NCBI GenBank assembly: GCA_046497505.1
Contig: JAWOFN010000088.1
Span: forward strand, 1 to 7,404
Origin: JAWOFN01 sp046497505 [NCBI: bacterium]
GTDB lineage: Bacteria; Blakebacterota; Blakebacteria; Blakebacterales
Direction: 5' to 3'
Length of the DNA: 7,404 bases
Positions 1 to 5,260 of the stretch are shown piece by piece (position 1 is the stretch's first letter; the number at the start of each line of letters is the position of its first letter). Below the pieces are notes generated by a model. The model worked only from the letters and a program-made list of their open reading frames with translations, did not search any database and had not been told where the DNA came from. The translations under genes and the position numbers were made by a program.

Positions 1-130
1 CCGGATTGCAGGATCCCCGCAGACCCCGACGGTGGGGAGGGGGGCCGCCCTCGGAGCCCGCCTGTGAGGTCACCGAGGATCCCTCCGGTCGGAGAGGTCC
101 CCGGCGGTCGACCTGCGGCACCCGGAGGCA

Positions 131-161
131 GGGGGGAGCGGGCAGAAGGGGGAGGGAGGGG
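131..161 (+). other. Putative G-quadruplex tract
   Basis: Five runs of three or more G (lengths 6, 3, 5, 3 and 4) are separated by loops of 3, 5, 1 and 1 bases. This satisfies the usual G3+N1-7 rule for an intramolecular G-quadruplex on the plus strand. It ends 37 bases before the first NrdR-like box. In 70%-GC DNA such tracts also arise by chance, so only the motif is asserted, not a function. Confidence 0.45.
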
Positions 162-177
162 ATGCGGAAGACCGCAT
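162..177 (+). other. Small hairpin upstream of nrdJ promoter
   Basis: ATGCGG (162-167) and CCGCAT (172-177) form a perfect 6-bp stem with the 4-base loop AAGA. No T-run follows, so an intrinsic terminator for an upstream gene is not supported. Confidence 0.3.
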
Positions 178-198
178 GGTTATGCGATCGGGAAGGGG

Positions 199-212
199 CT
201 CCACAAATTGTG
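199..212 (+). promoter_or_regulatory. NrdR box 1 (upstream operator)
   Basis: Aligned to the NrdR core CACWATATATWGTG, these 14 bases (CTCCACAAATTGTG) agree at 10 positions, with an intact right half TTGTG. They also contain the perfect dyad CCACAA-A-TTGTGG (201-213). The site starts 32 bp before box 2, matching the roughly three-helical-turn spacing known for paired NrdR boxes. NrdR is the nucleotide-sensing repressor of bacterial ribonucleotide reductase genes. This box is weaker than box 2, and its call rests largely on spacing and location. Confidence 0.6.
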
Positions 213-223
213 GGGAAATGGCC

Positions 224-251
224 TTGCACCCACAACATATTGTGCTAAGAT
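224..251 (+). promoter_or_regulatory. Predicted nrdJ promoter
   Basis: A -35-like TTGCAC (224-229) is separated by 16 bp from a -10-like TAAGAT (246-251), which matches TATAAT at four of six positions. NrdR box 2 fills the spacer, a typical place for a repressor to block RNA polymerase. Transcription would start near 257-259 and give a leader of about 190 nt before the nrdJ start codon. The -35 is poor beyond TTG. Confidence 0.5.
231..244 (+). promoter_or_regulatory. NrdR box 2 (promoter operator)
   Basis: CACAACATATTGTG matches the NrdR core CACWATATATWGTG at 13 of 14 positions and has matching half-sites CACAA/TTGTG. It lies between the predicted -35 and -10 of the ribonucleotide reductase gene. 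With box 1 one spacing unit upstream, this is the classic two-box NrdR arrangement. The nrdR gene is not in the window, so the regulator is inferred from the operator. Confidence 0.75.
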
Positions 252-448
252 GGGCGGTCCGCCCCGGGGTCAGCCGGAGGCGGACACCTGCTGGACCGGC
301 GGCGAGCGGCGGTCCGGGCGGGGCCCGTCAGGACCACCGCGGAACAGGGCAGGGGGAGCGAGCCCGCCGTCGGAGCGGGGAGATGCCGGCGGCCGCCGGC
401 GCGGCGGCCCGACCGCCCATGCACAGGAATCTTCAGGGAGGACGGTAC
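252..448 (+). promoter_or_regulatory. GC-rich structured leader of nrdJ
   Basis: The predicted 5' UTR contains several inverted repeats: GGGCG/CGCCC (252-256/260-264), GGACCG/CGGTCC (293-298/310-315) and a perfect 16-bp palindrome GCCGGCGGCCGCCGGC (385-400). I looked for the B12-box GCCACTG and the other conserved blocks of a cobalamin riboswitch and did not find them. In-frame ATGs at 383 and 419 lie inside this leader but have poorer ribosome binding sites than 449. Confidence 0.4.
436..441 (+). promoter_or_regulatory. Ribosome binding site deciding the nrdJ start
   Basis: GGGAGG ends 7 bases before the ATG at 449. It is the best-placed Shine-Dalgarno sequence in this frame and is the reason for choosing 449 over the ATGs at 176, 383 or 419. 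The family homology also begins downstream of 449. Confidence 0.75.
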
Positions 449-3340
449 ATGAGTCCGGAAGCACAGGCGAAGGTCGCGGCGGAGAGGGAGAAGGAGTTCG
501 AGGAGAGCAGGTTCGCGGACCCGCCCTTCACAGGGTTGGAGATGGAGCGCCGCTTCACCTCCGGGGAGATCGACCCCTTCGAGGAGATCACCTGGGAGAG
601 GCGGGATGCCAGCATCACCAACCACCGGGGTGAGGTGATCTTCGAGCAGAAGGACGTGGAGGTCCCCGAGCCGTGGTCGCAGCTCGCCACCAACGTGGTC
701 ATCTCCAAGTACTTCCACGGTCACCCGGGGACCCCGGAGCGCGAGACCAGCGTGAAGCAGCTCGTCGGCCGGGTGGTGGGGACCATCACCGAGTGGGCCC
801 GGGAGGGCGACTACTTCAGGACCGAGGAGGACCTGGAGGCCTTCACCGACGAGCTGACCTACCTGACGGTGAACCAGCACATGGCCTTCAACAGCCCGGT
901 CTGGTTCAACGTCGGGGTCGAGGACGAGCCCCAGTGCTCCGCCTGCTTCATCAACTCGGTCGTGGACTCCATGGAGTCGATCCTGGGGCTGGCCAAGACC
1001 GAGGGGATGCTCTTCAAGTTCGGTTCCGGAGCCGGATCCAACCTGAGCCCGATCCGTTCCTCCCAGGAGAAGCTGGGAGGGGGCGGGACCGCCTCCGGGC
1101 CGGTCTCCTTCATGAAGGGCTTCGATGCCTTCGCGGGGGTCATCAAGTCGGGGGGGAAGACACGCCGGGCGGCGAAGATGGTCATCCTGGACATCGACCA
1201 TCCCGACGTGGAGGAGTTCATCCGGAGCAAGGCGGAGGAGGAGCAGAAGGCGTGGGCCCTCATCGACGCCGGCTACGACGGCTCCCTCGATGGTGAAGCG
1301 TACGGCAGCGTCTTCTTCCAGAACGCCAACCACTCGGTCCGGGTCACCGACGAGTTCATGCACGCGGTGCAGAACGACGAGGAGTGGACCACCCGTGCGG
1401 TGACCACGGGTGAGGTGATGGACACCTTCCGGGCCTCCGACCTGATGAGGGAGATGGCCGAGGCGGCATGGACCTGCGGCGACCCGGGGATCCAGTACGA
1501 CACCACCATCAACGACTGGCACACCTGCTCGGCCACCGACCGGATCCACGCCTCGAACCCGTGCAGCGAGTACATGTTCCTGGACGACACCGCCTGCAAC
1601 CTGGCCAGCCTGAACCTGATGAAGTTCCAGGCCCCGGACGGCACTTTCGACATCTCCTCCTTCATGCACGCGGTGCGGGTGACCCTCATCGCCCAGGAGA
1701 TCCTGGTGGACAACGCGTCCTACCCCACCCCGGCCATCGGTGAGAACTCCCACTACTTCCGGCCCCTGGGGCTGGGCTACGCCAACCTGGGCGCCCTCCT
1801 CATGAGCCGCGGGCTGGCCTACGACTCCGAGAAGGGACGCAGCTTCGCCGCCGCGGTGACCAGCCTCATGCACGGCACCGCCTACCGGACGAGCGCGGAG
1901 ATGGCCGCGAGTCACGGCCCCTTCAAGGCGTACCCGGAGAACGAGGAGAGCATGCTCCGGGTCATCGGCAAGCACCGTGACGCCTCCCTCCGGGTGGGGG
2001 AGGAGGGTGTCCCGCCGGCCCTCCAGGCGGCCCACCAGGAGACCTGGGACCGCACCCTGGAGCTGGGGAGCGAGCACGGCTTCCGGAACAGCCAGGTCAC
2101 GGTCCTCGCCCCCACCGGGACCATCGCCTTCATGATGGACTGCGACACCACGGGCATCGAGCCGGACATCGCCCTGGTGAAGTACAAGAAGCTCGTGGGG
2201 GGCGGGATGCTGAAGATCGTGAACCGCACCGTGCCGCTGGCCCTGGAGCGGCTGGGTTACGATGAGGACACGGCCAGGCGGATCGTGGACTACATCGACG
2301 AGAACGGCACCATCGAGGGGGCGCCGGGTCTGAAGGACGAGCACCTGTCCGTCTTCGACTGCGCCTTCAAGCCCGCCGCGGGCGTGCGCTCCATCGAGTG
2401 GATGGGGCATATCCGCATGATGGGGGCGGTGCAGCCCTTCCTCTCCGGTGCCATCTCCAAGACCGTGAACATGCCCAACGAGGCCGCGGTGGAGGATATC
2501 GAGAAGGCGTACATGGAGGGATGGCGCCTGGGCCTCAAGGCCCTGGCCATCTACCGGGACGGCTGCAAGCGCACGCAGCCCCTGAACACCGGGATGGACA
2601 CCGAGGAGCAGGAGGTCACCAGGGGGAAGGGGATCAAGGGATCCTCCGCGAAGGACCGGACCGAGGAGACGACCTCCGAAGGGCCCACCGTACCCCGCCG
2701 CCGCCGGCTGCCGGACGAGCGGCGCTCCATCACCCATAAGTTCAGCGTGGGCGGGCACGAGGGATACATCAACGTGGGCATGTACGAGGACGGCACGCCG
2801 GGCGAACTCTTCATCACCATGGCGAAGGAGGGCTCCACCATCTCGGGGCTCATGGACACCATCGCCACCATGACGAGCCTGCTCCTGCAGTATGGGGTGC
2901 CCCTGCCGGCACTGATCAGGAAGTTCAGCCATTCACGGTTCGAGCCCTCCGGCTTCACGAACAACAGGGAGATCCCCATCGCGAAGTCGATCATCGACTA
3001 CATCTTCCGGTGGCTCGCCCTGAAGTTCCTGCCGGCGGAGGAGCTGAGCGGTGTGGTCTCCGAGGAGGTGGCCCAGAAGCACATCGACGCCGCCGAGAAG
3101 GCGATCAGGGAGGAGGGTGCCGCCGATGACACCCCGGCGGAGAAGGCGTTCCGGGAGGACGCGCCGGAGGACGGCGGGCCGCGGAGCGGGTTCGTCCCGC
3201 AGGACCGCGAGGCCAGCGAGACCCAGATGATCCAGGCCCAGGCCGACGCGCCCTCCTGTCCGGAGTGCGGCAGCATCATGGTCCGCAACGGTGCCTGCTA
3301 CAAGTGCCTGAACTGCGGAGCCACGTCCGGCTGCTCCTGA
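449..3340 (+). CDS. nrdJ: Class II adenosylcobalamin-dependent ribonucleoside-diphosphate reductase NrdJ
   Basis: The 963-residue cytosolic enzyme reduces ribonucleotides to deoxyribonucleotides using adenosylcobalamin to make its thiyl radical, so it needs no oxygen and no separate radical subunit. Order: short N-terminus entering the family motif DPFEEITWERR (42-52); ten-stranded barrel; charged linker (about 715-765); TSCPD-type domain (about 765-840); C-terminal Cys tail. By family alignment, NPCSE (370-374) carries the radical Cys372 with Asn370 and Glu374. Cys166 in CSACF and Cys383 in TACNL are the redox pair, and the Cys372-Cys383 spacing of 11 matches well-studied class II enzymes. 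APTGTIAF (554-561) is also characteristic. The tail has CPEC (937-940), CYKCLNC (950-956) and Cys962, typical of metal-binding or disulfide-relay tails in this subgroup. Length is normal, with no intein or frameshift. There is no N-terminal ATP cone. Two NrdR-like boxes upstream suggest repression by NrdR. Confidence 0.97.
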   Translation: MSPEAQAKVAAEREKEFEESRFADPPFTGLEMERRFTSGEIDPFEEITWERRDASITNHRGEVIFEQKDVEVPEPWSQLATNVVISKYFHGHPGTPERETSVKQLVGRVVGTITEWAREGDYFRTEEDLEAFTDELTYLTVNQHMAFNSPVWFNVGVEDEPQCSACFINSVVDSMESILGLAKTEGMLFKFGSGAGSNLSPIRSSQEKLGGGGTASGPVSFMKGFDAFAGVIKSGGKTRRAAKMVILDIDHPDVEEFIRSKAEEEQKAWALIDAGYDGSLDGEAYGSVFFQNANHSVRVTDEFMHAVQNDEEWTTRAVTTGEVMDTFRASDLMREMAEAAWTCGDPGIQYDTTINDWHTCSATDRIHASNPCSEYMFLDDTACNLASLNLMKFQAPDGTFDISSFMHAVRVTLIAQEILVDNASYPTPAIGENSHYFRPLGLGYANLGALLMSRGLAYDSEKGRSFAAAVTSLMHGTAYRTSAEMAASHGPFKAYPENEESMLRVIGKHRDASLRVGEEGVPPALQAAHQETWDRTLELGSEHGFRNSQVTVLAPTGTIAFMMDCDTTGIEPDIALVKYKKLVGGGMLKIVNRTVPLALERLGYDEDTARRIVDYIDENGTIEGAPGLKDEHLSVFDCAFKPAAGVRSIEWMGHIRMMGAVQPFLSGAISKTVNMPNEAAVEDIEKAYMEGWRLGLKALAIYRDGCKRTQPLNTGMDTEEQEVTRGKGIKGSSAKDRTEETTSEGPTVPRRRRLPDERRSITHKFSVGGHEGYINVGMYEDGTPGELFITMAKEGSTISGLMDTIATMTSLLLQYGVPLPALIRKFSHSRFEPSGFTNNREIPIAKSIIDYIFRWLALKFLPAEELSGVVSEEVAQKHIDAAEKAIREEGAADDTPAEKAFREDAPEDGGPRSGFVPQDREASETQMIQAQADAPSCPECGSIMVRNGACYKCLNCGATSGCS

Positions 3341-3357
3341 GGGAGGCCCCCGGGCGT

Positions 3358-4059
3358 TCAATCCCCCGCGCGTTCCCCGTACACCCGGCGGGCCAGGGTG
3401 CGGGGGAGCGGGCGGACGGAGCCGCAGAGATCCCCTGCTTCCGGCTCGACGAGGATGAACCCGGGTTCCGACCCGGTGCCCGCGATCCGGATGCGGCTGC
3501 CGGGCTTCAGACCGAGGTCGGCCAGCCGCGCCAGCTCCCCGGGGTCCTGGGTGTGCAGCCGGTGGACCTCGAAGGAGTCCCCGGCGGCCAGCTCGCTGAG
3601 GGGGGTGTCGGGGCTCTCGGGGAGGGTCCCGCGCTCCCCGGGTATCGGGTCGCCGTGGGGGTCGTATCGGGGGTGGCCGAGCAGCTCGTCCAGCCGGTCC
3701 ACGAAGCGGTCGGACACGGCGTGTTCCAGGACCTCCGCCTCCTCGTGGACCTCCTCCCAGGCGAAACCGAGGTGTTCCACCAGGAAGGTCTCGATGAGCC
3801 GGTGCCTGCGGACCAGGCGCAGCGCCTCCCGTTCCCCCCGCCGGGTGAGGACCGCCCCCTGATAGGGCGTGTGGTCCACGAGCCCCATCTCCTTGAGACG
3901 CTTGAGCATGCCGGAGACCGAGGGGGGTGCGACCTCCAGGCGTTCGGCCAGCTCCTTGGTGGAGGCGCGGCCCTGCCGGCCGAGGGCCCGGATCGCCTTG
4001 AGGTAATCGCCCGCGGAAGGGGAGAGGGGGGATGCGGGGGGAGACCCGGGATCAGCCAT
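3358..4059 (-). CDS. DtxR/MntR-family metal-dependent transcriptional regulator with FeoA-like C-terminal domain
   Basis: This 233-residue protein has the three-part layout of DtxR/IdeR: winged helix-turn-helix (about 15-75, with KELAERLEVAPPSVSGMLKRL as recognition region), a metal-binding dimerisation domain (about 76-140) and an SH3/FeoA-like domain (about 155-228). Such proteins bind DNA when loaded with Fe2+ or Mn2+ and repress metal uptake genes. Visible ligands are Asp18 (GDYL), His86, Glu90, His105, Glu109, Glu112 and His113. Asp18 and Glu109 stand where DtxR has Met10 and Cys102 but where manganese-specific MntR has Asp8 and Glu99, so manganese sensing is inferred. The start ATG at 4059 fits the usual length ahead of the DYL motif; the open frame continues upstream only as a shadow. 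It converges on nrdJ with 17 bp between stops. No metal transporter gene is in view. Confidence 0.92.
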   Translation of the reverse strand: MADPGSPPASPLSPSAGDYLKAIRALGRQGRASTKELAERLEVAPPSVSGMLKRLKEMGLVDHTPYQGAVLTRRGEREALRLVRRHRLIETFLVEHLGFAWEEVHEEAEVLEHAVSDRFVDRLDELLGHPRYDPHGDPIPGERGTLPESPDTPLSELAAGDSFEVHRLHTQDPGELARLADLGLKPGSRIRIAGTGSEPGFILVEPEAGDLCGSVRPLPRTLARRVYGERAGD

Positions 4060-4066
4060 ACCTGAA

Positions 4067-4095
4067 TCACTAGCCGCGGCCCGGCGGGGTGTCAA
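4067..4095 (-). promoter_or_regulatory. Promoter of the DtxR-family gene, probably leaderless
   Basis: On the minus strand a perfect -35 TTGACA (4090-4095) is followed after 17 bp by TAGTGA (4067-4072), a poor -10; an 18-bp alternative gives AGTGAT. Only 7 bases separate the -10 from the ATG, so transcription would begin at or next to the start codon. No usable Shine-Dalgarno precedes the ATG, which agrees with a leaderless mRNA. No clear DtxR or MntR operator palindrome is seen here. Confidence 0.45.
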
Positions 4096-4133
4096 GGCCC
4101 TCCCGGGATGCCCCGTGGTGTCGGGCGGGTCCC

Positions 4134-4889
4134 TCAGAGGGGCCTGCGGGCCGCCAGGACGAGGCGATGGCTCCCGCGGCGGTAGGGCCGTCCGGTCCAG
4201 TCGCCGAAGAGGCGGATCTCCTCCAGGCCGACCGACTCCGCCAGGCGGGTGAGCTGGGAGGGCGTGTAGAGTCGGATGCTGGAGCGCACGATGCGCCTGC
4301 GCCCCCGGCGGCGGATCTCCCAGATGCCTTCGAGCCGCTCCCTCTCGTCGTCCCATCGTACCCGGTGGAGGATGCGGATATCGTCCCAGGATATGTCGTG
4401 CCGTTCCAGGGCGTGCCGCCGCACGTGTTCCCGGTTCACCGCGTCCAGGAGCAGCCCGCCGCCGGGCCGGAGGGCGGAGACCATCCGCCGGACCACCTCG
4501 CGGTTCCGGCTGTCCTCGAAGTACCCGAAGGACCCCCACCAGTTGATGGCCGCGTCGAACCGCGGAGGTTCATCCAGGTCGAGCATGTCGCCCACCCGGA
4601 AGGTGGGAGGGGGATGGACACCCCCGGCGGCCTCGCGCGCCTCCCGGATGATCTCCGGGCTGCGGTCGATGGCCACCACGCGGATCCCCTCGGCGGCCAG
4701 TTCCCGGGCGATCCGGCCCGTCCCGCAGGGGATGTCCAGGAGGCGGTCCCCGGGCCTCAGCCCCAGCACGCGGCGGATCCAGTCCGCCTCCAGGGGGGCG
4801 GTACGTTCCCGGTCCGGGTCACGCACGACCTCCAGTCCCATCCCCCGGAAGAAATCGTGGGTCCAGTCGGTGTCCTTCGGAACGCTCAC
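4134..4889 (-). CDS. Class I SAM-dependent methyltransferase
   Basis: This 251-residue soluble protein has the Rossmann-type methyltransferase fold. Motif I is LLDIPCGTGR (50-59), the SAM-binding glycine loop. AIDRS (73-77) supplies the acidic residue at the end of strand 2 (Asp75). GDMLDL (100-105) is the next acidic turn, FDAAINWWGSFGYF (111-124) is strand 4, and LRPGGGLLLD (140-149) is the usual post-motif segment. The acceptor substrate cannot be read from the sequence. The WWGSFGYF stretch resembles a widespread group of small-molecule methyltransferases of unknown target. The start is GTG at 4889, with CAGGAG ending 5 bases upstream. It overlaps by 4 nt (GTGA) the stop of a possible small ORF and lies 74 bp upstream of the DtxR-family gene on the same strand. 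The C-terminal part is Arg-rich. Confidence 0.9.
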   Translation of the reverse strand: MSVPKDTDWTHDFFRGMGLEVVRDPDRERTAPLEADWIRRVLGLRPGDRLLDIPCGTGRIARELAAEGIRVVAIDRSPEIIREAREAAGGVHPPPTFRVGDMLDLDEPPRFDAAINWWGSFGYFEDSRNREVVRRMVSALRPGGGLLLDAVNREHVRRHALERHDISWDDIRILHRVRWDDERERLEGIWEIRRRGRRRIVRSSIRLYTPSQLTRLAESVGLEEIRLFGDWTGRPYRRGSHRLVLAARRPL

Positions 4890-5002
4890 ATCGACTCCTG
4901 CCCCCCGGACCCGGACCCGGACCTGCCGGTGAACGACCCTGTCCGGCGCCTCCGGGCGCGGCGGCGGGACATGGGACGAACCAGCAGGCGGAAGACCCTC
5001 AT
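4886..5002 (-). CDS. Possible small Arg-rich ORF (38 aa), coupled to the methyltransferase
   Basis: The ORF starts at ATG 5002 and ends in TGA within ATGTGA, so its stop overlaps the methyltransferase GTG start by 4 nt, a classic translational-coupling arrangement. The peptide begins MRVFRLLVRPMSRRRARRRR and ends with a Gly-Ser-rich stretch encoded by a hexanucleotide repeat (GGACCC units, 4907-4923 on the plus strand). No family is recognised. The ribosome binding site is weak: GGGG sits too close to the ATG and GGAG too far. It could be a small basic protein, a leader peptide regulating the methyltransferase, or a chance frame in GC-rich DNA. Confidence 0.3.
   Translation of the reverse strand: MRVFRLLVRPMSRRRARRRRTGSFTGRSGSGSGGQESM
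4907..4923. repeat. Short GGACCC tandem repeat
   Basis: GGACCC is repeated almost three times without interruption (GGACCC, GGACCC, GGACC). In the minus-strand small ORF it would encode alternating Ser-Gly. It lies just upstream of the methyltransferase ribosome binding site. Confidence 0.6.
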
Positions 5003-5056
5003 GACCCCTGCATCTCCGAGGAATTCGGGGAAGAAGGTCGACTATTCCGATACGGC

Positions 5057-5104
5057 TTTACACCCACACGATGTCCGTGTACCGTATGTTCATATGTAGA
5101 CATG
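5057..5104. promoter_or_regulatory. AT-richer divergent promoter/operator region with dyads
   Basis: This is the least GC-rich part of the divergent gap between the methyltransferase unit and the cytochrome gene. On the plus strand TTTACA (5057-5062) is a good -35, but the -10 at 17 bp (TACCGT, 5080-5085) is weak. TATGTT (5085-5090) is better but too far away. An inverted repeat ACACG-N5-CGTGT spans 5066-5080, and the palindromes CATATG (5091-5096) and ACATGT (5099-5104) lie downstream. These could be operator sites for either direction. The promoter assignment is tentative. Confidence 0.35.
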
Positions 5105-5162
5105 TGCCTGCGTTGCTCCATCTGCCCACCCGGATGAGCTGCCCCGCGGCACGGCCGGCAGA

Positions 5163-5196
5163 GGGTCGTCCGACCGGGAGGAGGTCGAAGCGACCC
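5163..5196 (+). promoter_or_regulatory. Stable leader hairpin upstream of the cytochrome gene
   Basis: An outer stem GGGTCG/CGACCC (5163-5168/5191-5196) encloses, across a small internal loop (TC opposite AAG), an inner stem CGACC/GGTCG (5171-5175/5183-5187) closed by the purine loop GGGAGGA (5176-5182). It lies 65-98 bases before the start codon, within the probable 5' UTR. No T-run follows, so it is not a standard terminator. I could not match the leader to a cyclic-di-GMP riboswitch or another known RNA. The rest of 5105-5260 shows only the gene's ribosome binding site. Confidence 0.45.
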
Positions 5197-5260
5197 CATC
5201 CCGGAGCCGAAGAACGGGGCGTGAGAATCTGAAACCTGCAGAGAGACTAGCGAGGAAAGC

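Larger units (their letters stand above)
1..448. other. Gene-free region upstream of nrdJ
   Basis: No convincing gene lies in these 448 bases. Short open frames exist on both strands, but they are Arg/Gly/Pro-rich, have no ribosome binding site and match no family I recognise. One frame is open in phase with nrdJ back to position 176, but this upstream part looks like noncoding GC-rich leader. The stretch holds a G-run tract, a small hairpin, two NrdR-like operator boxes around a promoter and a leader rich in inverted repeats. If an upstream gene ends at the left edge, I cannot identify it. Confidence 0.7.

Noticed and set aside
176-448. N-terminal extension of nrdJ from ATG 176
   Set aside because: The extension would include the NrdR boxes and promoter, has no Shine-Dalgarno and shows no family similarity. 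GGGAGG seven bases before 449 gives a better start.
252-448. Cobalamin riboswitch before the B12-dependent reductase
   Set aside because: Expected on functional grounds, but the B12-box GCCACTG and the other conserved core blocks are absent.
245-2932. 895-residue open frame on the minus strand opposite nrdJ
   Set aside because: It is a GC-rich antisense shadow: low-complexity Gly/Val/His/Leu composition, no recognisable domain, and the plus strand encodes an unmistakable NrdJ with all catalytic motifs.
4060-4539. Upstream extension of the DtxR-family frame (393 residues in total)
   Set aside because: The extension is an out-of-frame reading of the methyltransferase gene, rich in Pro/Arg/Gly, and lies outside the normal length of the family.
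5105-5260. Cyclic-di-GMP riboswitch before the multiheme gene
   Set aside because: Such switches occur before cytochrome genes in some bacteria, but the conserved GGACGCAAAGC-type core is not present; only an unassigned hairpin is seen.
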